In this document: positions 26,841-34,926 of the stretch, in pieces
Layout of the letters: every line of letters starts with the position of its first letter
Numbering within the stretch: position 1 is the first letter of the stretch
Assembly (NCBI GenBank): GCA_002340325.1
Contig: DDLV01000032.1
Location: 12,081 to 76,080 of the forward strand
Source of the DNA: Glaciecola sp. UBA2563
GTDB lineage: Bacteria > Pseudomonadota > Gammaproteobacteria > Enterobacterales > Alteromonadaceae
Reading direction: 5' to 3'
Length of the DNA stretch: 64,000 nt
Position numbers and translations under genes: made by a program
Notes under the pieces: generated by a model
Told to the model about the DNA's origin: nothing
Databases searched by the model: none
Seen by the model: only the letters and a program-made list of their open reading frames with translations

Positions 26841-27827
26841 ATGAAAGCGATGATTGTAAGTGAATATGGCGGTCCAGACGTTTTTGAATTAAAAGAGGTT
26901 GAGAAGCCGAGCGTTGTATCTGGTCATGTACTGGTGAAAATAAAAGCTACAAGTGTCAATACTGTCGACACCATGATCCGACAAATGGGAAATGACCTGC
27001 CAATTTCTCCTGCTACCCCCGCAATATTGGGTATGGATTTCGCTGGTATTGTTGAGGATGTTGGCGCTGATGTCACCGAGTATAACGTGGGAGATGAGGT
27101 CTATGGCTGTGCTGGCGGCTTAGCTGATTTACCTGGAACGCTAGCGGAATACATCGTTGCCGATGTTAATCTTATTGCCAGAAAACCAAGTAATTTGTCA
27201 ATGGCGCAATCCGCTGCATTGCCTCTTGTTGGGATAACTGCATATGAAGGATTAATGCGAGCTGGCATAAAAGAGGGCCAAAAAGTGCTAGTGCATGGTG
27301 GCTCTGGAGGTGTTGGACATATCGCACTACAACTGGCAAAACACTTTGGCGCAGATGTTTATGCAACTGGGGGTGGCAATCCACAACTCTCGTTGATTGA
27401 AAAACTAGGTGCGACGTCGATTAATTATAAAACCACAAGCGTATCTGAATACGTTGAAAAATACACCGATGGTGCCGGTTTCGACTTGGTGTTCGATTCA
27501 GTTGGTGGTGAGAATATGGCGAATTCGTTTGAGGCGGCGACATTGAATGGGCAGATTGCATCAACGGTATCGTTAGTCAATTTAGATTTGACGACCGCGC
27601 ACTTTAAAGGATTGTCGTTGCATGTTGTATTTATGCTCATTCCCATGTTGCATGGTGTCAAGCGCGAAGCGCATGCTCACATTCTACAACAGCTGGCGAA
27701 CATTGCTGAGTCAGGCAACCTGATTCCTGTATTAGATCAAGAAGCATTTGCGCTAAATGAAGCGGGTAACGCTCACGCTCGACTCGAAAGCGGTCAAGCA
27801 ATGGGTAAGATCGTTATTAATGTTTAG
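26841..27827 (+). CDS. Quinone oxidoreductase-like MDR/zinc-type dehydrogenase
   Basis: 328 residues. The GroES-like N-terminus (MKAMIVSEYGGPDVFELKEV) and Rossmann motif (VHGGSGGVGHIALQLAKHFG) identify a medium-chain dehydrogenase/reductase of the NADPH:quinone reductase branch. The catalytic-zinc cysteine/histidine set of alcohol dehydrogenases is not evident. It would reduce quinones or enones with NADPH in the cytoplasm. Probable target of the divergent LysR regulator. Confidence 0.9.
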   Translation: MKAMIVSEYGGPDVFELKEVEKPSVVSGHVLVKIKATSVNTVDTMIRQMGNDLPISPATPAILGMDFAGIVEDVGADVTEYNVGDEVYGCAGGLADLPGTLAEYIVADVNLIARKPSNLSMAQSAALPLVGITAYEGLMRAGIKEGQKVLVHGGSGGVGHIALQLAKHFGADVYATGGGNPQLSLIEKLGATSINYKTTSVSEYVEKYTDGAGFDLVFDSVGGENMANSFEAATLNGQIASTVSLVNLDLTTAHFKGLSLHVVFMLIPMLHGVKREAHAHILQQLANIAESGNLIPVLDQEAFALNEAGNAHARLESGQAMGKIVINV

Positions 27828-27868
27828 CTATTGCTATATTCGCAACTAATTGCACTTCTGCCGCATGT

Positions 27869-28064
27869 CTAATGCTGTTCGTTTATGCGATAAAGCGCTT
27901 GACAGAGGGATATTTGAATTTAAAAGCGTGCGAGCGCATCCACTTCGTGTCGAGAACCCCGCGAGCCCGAGCGAACAGCCGCTTCGCGTCGAGGAGTGTG
28001 CACAGCGACTTTTAAATTCAAATATCCCGCAGTCAAAAAGAGTCGCATCAACGAATAGCATTAG
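27869..28064. repeat. Long hairpin element, copy C (variant, longer core)
   Basis: Perfect 20-nt inner arms (27907-27926 and 28009-28028) flank an 82-nt, G+C-rich core. An outer 22-nt arm pair (27869-27890 and 28043-28064) matches at 20 of 22 positions, one difference being a tolerated G-T. The core ends in CACAGCGA, like copies A and B, and starts with a related GCG/CATCCAC region, but the middle is longer and different. Total length is close to copies A and B. It lies between two plus-strand genes, about 40 bp after the quinone-reductase stop codon. Confidence 0.82.
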
Positions 28065-28294
28065 CTACATGTCGGCGGAAAAACTAACCTGTCATAAGTT
28101 GCGCTGTGAGCTTATCTATTAGTCTGGAAAAGTCCTGCAGCACATCAAATAAGTCAAAAACCACCGAAAAAGTCTAGTTTTTTCCTCTGTTTATGCCGCT
28201 TATCCCACTCATGTCTTGCTTACAGCGCAATTGACATCCTGTAAAATTTGGTGTTCGTCCCCGTATCTCTGCCATAAACACAATGGAGAAAATA

Positions 28295-30526
28295 ATGGCC
28301 AAAACCAATCAGACTATTTATTGGACGCTTACAGATGAAGCGCCCGCTCTTGCAACCAGATCACTTTTACCCATCGTTAAAGCGTTTACTACAAAAGCGG
28401 GTATCGATGTAGAGCTTTCCGATATTTCATTGGCCGGGCGTGTGCTTTCATCATTTCCAGAATATCTTTCTGAAAAGCAACAGGTTGAAGACGGTCTAAA
28501 ATTTCTAGGTGAACTGACGCAAGACCCCAAAGCGAACATTATTAAGCTACCGAATATCAGTGCATCAATCCCCCAGTTAAAAGCGTGTATCGCAGAACTC
28601 CAGTTTCAAGGGTTCAACATCCCAGATTATCCTGAAGATCCTCAAAGTGAAGATGAAAGTGAAACACAAGCGCGCTATGCCAAGGTGCTTGGTTCAGCCG
28701 TAAACCCGGTACTTCGTGAAGGAAACTCTGATCGCAGAGCACCAAAAGCGGTAAAAGATTTTGCGAAAAAATTCCCTCACAGCATGGGCGAATGGAAAAA
28801 AGCATCACCTACTCACGCAGACTATATGAGAGACGGTGACTTTTTCTCGGCTGAACAGTCTGTCATCTTTGATGAAGCTGATACGATACGTCTTGAATTT
28901 GTTAACCAAAAAGGTGAAGTAGAGGTTCGCAAAGAACTACCCATTGAAAAAGATGAAATCGTTGATTCAATGCGTATGAGCTGTAAAGCGCTTAGAGAAT
29001 TCTTTGAAGATACGCTTCAAGACGCACAAGACTCTGGCGTTATGTGGTCACTTCACGTAAAAGCGACAATGATGAAGGTCTCTCATCCAATTGTATTTGG
29101 TCATGCAGTCACTGTCTTTTTTAAAGATTTGTTTGAAGAGTACGGCGAGTTGTTTGATGAGTTAGGCGTAAATCCAAACAATGGTATTGGCAATGTTTAC
29201 GACAAGATTCAAGTGCTTCCGCGGTCTAAGCGCGAAGAGATAGAAAGAGAAATCTATCGCACCTATGCTAGAAGACCAAAGATTGCGATGGTAGATTCTT
29301 CTAAGGGCATTACCAACCTTCATGTGCCTTCAGATGTCATTGTCGATGCGTCTATGCCAGCTATGATTAGAAACGGCGGAAAAATGTGGGATGCAAACGG
29401 TCAAACACAAGATGTAAAAGCCGTCATGCCAGAGTCAACCTACTCTCGTCTTTATCAAGACATGATCAACTTCTGTAAAACTAACGGCGCGTTTGATCCA
29501 ACCACCATTGGTTCAGTGCCAAATGTTGGGTTGATGGCCAAAAAAGCAGAAGAGTATGGTTCGCATGATAAGACGTATGAAATTGCAGAGCCAGGCGTTA
29601 TGCGCGTGGTTAAATCAGACGGCACTGTATTGATGCAACATGACGTTGAACCTGGTGATATCTGGCGCGCATGTCAAACCAAAGACGAAGCGGTAAGAGA
29701 TTGGGTTAAATTAGCGGTTACACGTTCCAGGAATTCTGATACACCTGTTTTCTTCTGGCTTGACCAAGAACGTGCGCACGATCGCAATTTAACAACCAAA
29801 GTAAAAGAGTATTTAAAAGACCACGATACCGAAGGCCTGGAAATTTTCATTAAGTCCTACAGTCCTGCGATTCGTTCAACAATGGAGCGCATGGTTAGAG
29901 GTAAAGATACTATTTCTGCTACTGGTAACGTACTGCGTGATTACCTTACAGACTTATTCCCTATTATTGAATTAGGTACTTCGGCGAAAATGCTATCTAT
30001 CGTGCCTATGCTTAAAGGCGGTGGCATGTATGAGACGGGTGCGGGTGGTTCTGCGCCAAAACACGTGCAGCAGGTTGAAGAAGAAAACCACTTGCGTTGG
30101 GATTCATTAGGTGAGTTCCTTGCACTTGCTGTTTCTCTTGAAGATGTTGGTTTTAAAGACGGTAACGAAAAGGCTGCGATACTTTCCAAAACACTGGATG
30201 CTGCGACCGGTAGAATGCTTCAAAACAACAAATCGCCTTCAAGAAAAACCGGTCAATTAGATAACAGAGGCTCACACTTCTGGTTGGGTATGTATTGGGC
30301 GGAAGAAGTTGCTGCGCAAACAGAAGATCTTGAATTAGCAGAGCAATTTAAAGCGCTTGCGAAATCGTTGGCTGATAATCAGGATAAAATACTAGAAGAG
30401 TTGTCTGTTGTTCAAGGCGGCCCAGCAGAGCTTGATGGTTACTACCATGCGACAGAGGAGACAGTACAGCGCGTAATGTGCCCAAGTGATACGCTTAACA
30501 GCGCGCTAGCATCGCACAGCGAATAA
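28295..30526 (+). CDS. icd: NADP-dependent isocitrate dehydrogenase, monomeric type
   Basis: 743 residues from the ATG at 28295 (MAKTNQTIYWTLTDEAPALA), preceded by GGAG at eight bases; a start four codons upstream would lie over that site. Monomeric IDH converts isocitrate to 2-oxoglutarate with NADP in the TCA cycle. Family blocks seen include VLREGNSDRRAPKAVKDFAK, WSLHVKATMMKVSHPIVFGH and GAGGSAPKHVQQ. Length is normal for the family. It is the only gene of its operon and ends in a clear terminator. This form is common in marine gammaproteobacteria. Confidence 0.97.
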   Translation: MAKTNQTIYWTLTDEAPALATRSLLPIVKAFTTKAGIDVELSDISLAGRVLSSFPEYLSEKQQVEDGLKFLGELTQDPKANIIKLPNISASIPQLKACIAELQFQGFNIPDYPEDPQSEDESETQARYAKVLGSAVNPVLREGNSDRRAPKAVKDFAKKFPHSMGEWKKASPTHADYMRDGDFFSAEQSVIFDEADTIRLEFVNQKGEVEVRKELPIEKDEIVDSMRMSCKALREFFEDTLQDAQDSGVMWSLHVKATMMKVSHPIVFGHAVTVFFKDLFEEYGELFDELGVNPNNGIGNVYDKIQVLPRSKREEIEREIYRTYARRPKIAMVDSSKGITNLHVPSDVIVDASMPAMIRNGGKMWDANGQTQDVKAVMPESTYSRLYQDMINFCKTNGAFDPTTIGSVPNVGLMAKKAEEYGSHDKTYEIAEPGVMRVVKSDGTVLMQHDVEPGDIWRACQTKDEAVRDWVKLAVTRSRNSDTPVFFWLDQERAHDRNLTTKVKEYLKDHDTEGLEIFIKSYSPAIRSTMERMVRGKDTISATGNVLRDYLTDLFPIIELGTSAKMLSIVPMLKGGGMYETGAGGSAPKHVQQVEEENHLRWDSLGEFLALAVSLEDVGFKDGNEKAAILSKTLDAATGRMLQNNKSPSRKTGQLDNRGSHFWLGMYWAEEVAAQTEDLELAEQFKALAKSLADNQDKILEELSVVQGGPAELDGYYHATEETVQRVMCPSDTLNSALASHSE

Positions 30527-30556
30527 AACGTAAACCACCCACTAATTTACCAATTA

Positions 30557-30595
30557 ATCCCCCATTTGTTGAATAAACAATCGGGGGATATTTTT
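30557..30595 (+). terminator. Intrinsic terminator of the isocitrate dehydrogenase gene
   Basis: ATCCCCC and GGGGGAT enclose a partly paired ATTTGTT/AACAAT section, followed by ATTTTTATAA. It starts 31 bp after the icd stop codon. It may also serve the convergent GGDEF-EAL gene. Confidence 0.8.
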
Positions 30596-30608
30596 ATAAT
30601 TAAAAAGG

Positions 30609-33437
30609 TTAAGTATTAAAATTAATATTGCGAATGTTTTCAGGTTTATGGATTAAAAAGCCTTGTGCCATGTCGATACCGAGCGATTCTACTTTGGCTA
30701 GAATGTTCTCATCATCGACAAATTCGGCAATCGTTTTCAAGTTCACAACCTTGGCAACTTCGACGAAACATTTTACTGCCGCTTCATCCAACGGTTCTTT
30801 CAATAAACCCTGCACAAATTGACCGTCTATCTTTAGAATATCAATGTCTAATTTCTTCAAATATCCAAAAGATGCAGCACCAGCACCAAAGTCATCCAGC
30901 GCAACAACTGCGCCAAGCGCTTTTAGTCTCTCAATGAATAAGGATGCGTCGTCAAAGTTGGTGATCGCCGCCGTTTCTGTGATTTCAAAACACAAAATCT
31001 GTCTATTGGCGCGAGACAATTTTTTCAGCTGAATACATGTGAAGTCGTGAAACGCCCGATCGCCGATAGATTGCCCCGACAGATTAATACTGAGCATACC
31101 AATCTCACTCAGCGCATTTTCTGAAAGACTGCTAATCCACGTAACAATGTTTTTGATGACCCATTTATCAATTCTGGAAATCAAGTGAAAGCGTTCAGCA
31201 GCGGGTAAAAATGCGCCCGGCATGACTAACTCTCCATTTTCATCAATCATGCGAAGCAATATTTCAGCGTATATTGCTGTCGACTTCTGTTGTAAGTGCT
31301 TAAGTTCTTGATAATGAAATGAAAACCTATTGTCATCTAAGGCTTTTTCAATACGAGTGGTCCATTGTAACTCACCGTGCCTTGTTCTGATGGCTTTATC
31401 CATATCTGAATAGGAGTGAACGCGGTTTCTACCTGCTTCTTTGGCTGCATAACATGCTTTATCTGCCGCTTGCATAATTGAGGTCGTCGACTTCCACTCG
31501 CTATCAATGGTAACTAGCCCGATACTGACACCAATTCTAAATTTTCGGTCCTCATGGGTGAAACGAAAAGACTCCATTTTCTCACAGATAACGCTAGCAA
31601 CACGTTTGGCCTGATCACTATCGCAATACTCAAGAACAACGCCGAATTCATCTCCACCCAACCGAGCGAGCATATCTCTGGAACGAATCTCTTCTTGGAA
31701 AATACTACTAACCCGCTTCAAGGCTTGATCGCCAGCCGAATGTCCGCAGGTATCGTTTACAATTTTGAACTGGTCCAAATCGAGGAAAAGTAGCGAGTGA
31801 ATTGACAGATCACTGTGACAAGCATTTAATAGTCGTTTAAGTCTAACTTCAAATTCAGTGCGATTGAGTAATCCTGTTAACGGGTCGTGGAATGCTCGGT
31901 ATTTCATTTCACCGCTAAGTCGACGCTGTTCAGTGACATCATGAAATACCAATACAACACCCAACACATCACCATTCCCATTCCTAATAGGTGATGCTGA
32001 GTCTTCTATCCCAAACTCTTCTCCAGTCTTGGAAATGAGCACCGTATGATTCGCCAAACCGACAGTTTTTTTCTGATCTAGGCAAGTAAACACTGGATTT
32101 TCGGTTCTGATCCGAGTTTCTTCATTAATTATGTGGAAGATATGTCCAACCGGTTTACCTTTTGCTGCCTCAAGATCCCAGCCTGTCATTCTCTGGGCGA
32201 CAGGATTTAACCATTCAACGTTTCCATCTGCGTTTGTGGTAATGACGGCATCCCCAATAGAATCGAGAGTCACTTGTAACAACTTACGTTGCTCCTCGAT
32301 TTCTTTGGTCATATTGTGAACATTCGTGACATCCCAATTGACGCCAGTGACTTTTACTGCTTGTCCTTGCTGGTCACGCTCAACTTGCGCCGCTCCGCGA
32401 ATATGGTGGACACTACCGTCATTCCAAACAATTCTAAATTCAGTATCAAACTTAACTGACCCATTTATTGCAGCTTTAAACTCCTTTTCAGCTTTTTGTT
32501 TGTCATCTGGATGTAGGTGTGAAGACCAGAGTTCGTATGTCTCAAAATCATTATTGGGCGACAAACCATAAAGCAAATACATTCTTTCATCCCAAATCAG
32601 GTTGTCAGATTGCAGATCATACTCCCACACCCCAATTCCACCGCTATCTGTCGCCAATGACATTCTTAAGTTGGCTTTTTCAATTACTTGCTTTTGTATG
32701 TAACGAGCTGTTATATCTTGAAAAGACCCATTTAATCGAACGGCTTTTCCATTTACAAATTCAACAACACCGACAGCTCGCACCCAAATCCGCTCTCCGT
32801 TTGCTCTGATGAAAGGGACTTCTATGTCCCACCCATCACCAAACTCGATGCCTCTTGCAACAGCAGCCTCAATGGTTCCTCTTGCTTCAGGCGCGTAAAA
32901 ATTAATGGCTTCTTCGAGATTGGGTTCGTAGCTATCATCTACGCCATGGATAACGCGGGTTTCTTTAGACCAATAAAGTTCTTTAGTAAGTAGATTCAGT
33001 TCCCAACCACCTACGCCTGCTGTTGCACCCGTACGATCAAGCAACAGTTTGCTTTTAACCAATTCTTGCTCTTGTTCTTTAGACTTCGTGATATCACGTT
33101 CAATAGAGATGACTTTTTCTATATGCCCCCGCTGATTGCGAAAAGGCGTTAATACGCTATCCACCCAGTAAAACGAACCGTCTTTACAGCGATGGCATAT
33201 ATGACCGCGCCAAGTTTTACCTAGCATTAGCGCCTTCCACATAGCATCATAGAAAGCATCATCATGTTGTTGTGATTGTAAAATCATTACATGTTGCCCA
33301 ATCAACTCTGACTGAGCATATTGAGTTGCTAGACAGAAGGCTTGATTGGCTTCGATGATGACTCTGTCTGCGTCAATCACGGCAACGATGAATTGCTCAT
33401 GTATGGTATTGAGCAGCTCTTTCGAGTCTGAATTCAT
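30609..33437 (-). CDS. Cytoplasmic PAS-GGDEF-EAL protein (cyclic-di-GMP enzyme)
   Basis: 942 residues with no membrane segment. Four PAS-type domains (about 8-125, 128-250, 255-375, 385-510) precede GGDEF (515-680) and EAL (690-935). The cyclase signature is intact (ARLGGDEFGVV), so synthesis of c-di-GMP is possible. The phosphodiesterase signature reads EIL in YAEILLRM and keeps its glutamate; DDFGAGAASFGYLKKL and FEITETAAI are also present, so hydrolysis is possible too. PAS domains suggest sensing of redox, oxygen or light, but no cofactor ligand can be assigned. Convergent with icd. Confidence 0.93.
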   Translation of the reverse strand: MNSDSKELLNTIHEQFIVAVIDADRVIIEANQAFCLATQYAQSELIGQHVMILQSQQHDDAFYDAMWKALMLGKTWRGHICHRCKDGSFYWVDSVLTPFRNQRGHIEKVISIERDITKSKEQEQELVKSKLLLDRTGATAGVGGWELNLLTKELYWSKETRVIHGVDDSYEPNLEEAINFYAPEARGTIEAAVARGIEFGDGWDIEVPFIRANGERIWVRAVGVVEFVNGKAVRLNGSFQDITARYIQKQVIEKANLRMSLATDSGGIGVWEYDLQSDNLIWDERMYLLYGLSPNNDFETYELWSSHLHPDDKQKAEKEFKAAINGSVKFDTEFRIVWNDGSVHHIRGAAQVERDQQGQAVKVTGVNWDVTNVHNMTKEIEEQRKLLQVTLDSIGDAVITTNADGNVEWLNPVAQRMTGWDLEAAKGKPVGHIFHIINEETRIRTENPVFTCLDQKKTVGLANHTVLISKTGEEFGIEDSASPIRNGNGDVLGVVLVFHDVTEQRRLSGEMKYRAFHDPLTGLLNRTEFEVRLKRLLNACHSDLSIHSLLFLDLDQFKIVNDTCGHSAGDQALKRVSSIFQEEIRSRDMLARLGGDEFGVVLEYCDSDQAKRVASVICEKMESFRFTHEDRKFRIGVSIGLVTIDSEWKSTTSIMQAADKACYAAKEAGRNRVHSYSDMDKAIRTRHGELQWTTRIEKALDDNRFSFHYQELKHLQQKSTAIYAEILLRMIDENGELVMPGAFLPAAERFHLISRIDKWVIKNIVTWISSLSENALSEIGMLSINLSGQSIGDRAFHDFTCIQLKKLSRANRQILCFEITETAAITNFDDASLFIERLKALGAVVALDDFGAGAASFGYLKKLDIDILKIDGQFVQGLLKEPLDEAAVKCFVEVAKVVNLKTIAEFVDDENILAKVESLGIDMAQGFLIHKPENIRNINFNT

Positions 33438-33803
33438 ATGCGCTTCTTCTTTGTTTTATTGAATTCTGTCGCAAAGAGGTATTGGTAACCCGATTATGCT
33501 ACGGACTTGCGTTAATAGCATACCCTAAAAGTACACTTCGTGAAAATCTATTAATTACACCGGGTAATGTATCAATGAGTATTGAAGTGTTCAAAACTCA
33601 TTGACTCTCTTTTTGATTTATTAGTATTTAAAAATTGCCAACAAGTGTTATGGCAAGTGTGGGTGAGTTGTGACTCGTTACAATTTAGGAATACGTTAAC
33701 TAAAACGTAAGTCGCCCCATTAATGGGGCGGCTAGGTCATTTCGTTTGTACTTATAAACAGCGTGATTACCCTATTTGTGAACACCTGCTTTAAGACTTC
33801 GTC
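33438..33803. other. Intergenic region with a perfect 18-bp palindrome
   Basis: This 366-bp gap lies between the start of the GGDEF-EAL gene and the end of the DUF3379 gene, both on the minus strand. It holds the GGDEF-EAL promoter, which I cannot place exactly, and CGCCCCATTAATGGGGCG at 33713-33730. The latter is a perfect hairpin and may end the DUF3379 transcript, though no T tract follows. I see no gene. Confidence 0.6.
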
Positions 33804-34565
33804 CTAAGTTTTCCACCTCATACTGTTTTCAATCTTGCTTTGAAATGCCTGCATAGGTTCATCTTTGGCGCCAACCAAAAGCAAGTCTGCATTGCTATAG
33901 CGCGTTGCTCTGCCTTTAAACTGCTCGTCACTGAATTCATTCCAGCTATCCAGCTTATTCTCTTTAGGTAATACGAACAAATTGATGTTTCCTTGTTCTC
34001 CCTGAAAGACAACATGCAAAACGTTCACTTTGTTATGGCCGCAGAAGAACGAACTAGCATACTGTACGTCGCCAATATCTTGTTCCATCTGCACACCATA
34101 ATTAACGAGTTGTGCATTTACTCGCTCCAGTGAAATTCGCTCGTCTGTAAAACTTACGTTTTGAGCGCCTTGATGAGCATGCTTAAGTGCATACGCACCT
34201 GCTCCCATAATGTCACTATCATCTTTTTGAAGAATGTTAAGGTTAATACTAAGCCCAATAACAAAAGCAAAACACGCCGCTGCCGCTATTTGCCAATAAC
34301 TACTATCATTGGCTGCCTTTGCTTTCTCTGGTTTCTTCGTGTGAAGCTGAGTTACATTGTCCTTTTCAACAACCTGACTCAATAGTTTACTTTCCAAATC
34401 CTCAGGCACGTGGATATCCATCGCATCTTCGAGCATGGCGTCAAAATCTCGCAATTCATCAACAAACCGTTGTTTAGCGGGATCTTTTGCTATTGCATCT
34501 TTTATCTCATCTGATTGAGCATTCGGGTCGGCCAAAAGTGCTTGGCGGAACTCTTCATCGTTCAT
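33804..34565 (-). CDS. DUF3379 family protein (anti-sigma-like membrane protein)
   Basis: 253 residues; GGGAGG eight bases before the ATG. The N-terminal cytoplasmic part (EEFRQALLADPNAQSDEIKD, FVDELRDFDAMLEDAM, VPEDLESKLL) is the DUF3379 signature. One membrane segment (IAAAACFAFVIGLSINLNI, about residues 92-110) and a periplasmic C-terminus follow. These proteins usually lie directly downstream of an ECF-type sigma gene and are thought to restrain it. Here no sigma gene precedes it: the 360 bp upstream hold no such frame. The partner must be encoded elsewhere or lost. Confidence 0.85.
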   Translation of the reverse strand: MNDEEFRQALLADPNAQSDEIKDAIAKDPAKQRFVDELRDFDAMLEDAMDIHVPEDLESKLLSQVVEKDNVTQLHTKKPEKAKAANDSSYWQIAAAACFAFVIGLSINLNILQKDDSDIMGAGAYALKHAHQGAQNVSFTDERISLERVNAQLVNYGVQMEQDIGDVQYASSFFCGHNKVNVLHVVFQGEQGNINLFVLPKENKLDSWNEFSDEQFKGRATRYSNADLLLVGAKDEPMQAFQSKIENSMRWKT

Positions 34566-34926
34566 TAGCTAGACCTCCCATAGTTAACGTTATCACTTTA
34601 CTACCTCTGTACATATTACCCATGCAGCGAGTCAGTCATTTCGACGTCACTGCTTGTTCTCTTAACCGTTTGCGTCCGACTATTAATCCTATTACGACGC
34701 ACCATATCAATAAGACCCAAGAACTTAAAACTTTCTTTCAAATATTTTTATTTTTTTCTGTTGTCGACAGAATTAACAGTCTTTCATATAAGATTTAAGC
34801 AACTGAATGTAAATCAATAAATCTAAAAGTGTCATAAATATTTCATTGTTCCATCATTTCCACGCTATTTGTTCATTTTATGCTTGTCGATTCAGTTATT
34901 TACTGAAACACACTAGGAACATAAAA
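34566..34926. other. Divergent promoter region of the DUF3379 and TonB-receptor genes
   Basis: 361 bp without a convincing gene. A 43-codon minus-strand frame upstream of DUF3379 was examined; it shows no sigma-factor motif. A Pho-box-like sequence is listed separately at 34829-34846. The A+T content is high around 34740-34850, as expected of a promoter region. Confidence 0.55.
34829..34846 (+). promoter_or_regulatory. Pho-box-like site upstream of a TonB-receptor gene (weak)
   Basis: GTGTCATAAATATTTCAT has the 7-4-7 layout of a PhoB site (CTGTCAT-N4-CTGTCAT) with 11 of 14 matching half-site bases. It lies 80 bp before the start codon. Support comes from context (two PhoD-type phosphatase genes follow), not from the match alone. 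Confidence 0.3.

Noticed and set aside
15629..28064. REP/BIME elements or attC sites as an explanation of the long hairpins
   Set aside because: No GTAG-type REP signature and no R/L box arrangement of attC; the arms are locus-specific and far longer.
27846..28122. Open frames on both strands over hairpin element C
   Set aside because: Both strands stay open because the region is a near-palindrome and G+C-rich; the two products mirror each other and show no protein-like pattern.
34600..34760. Possible sigma-factor gene upstream of the DUF3379 gene
   Set aside because: The only fitting frame is 43 codons and lacks any sigma-70 region 2 or 4 motif.
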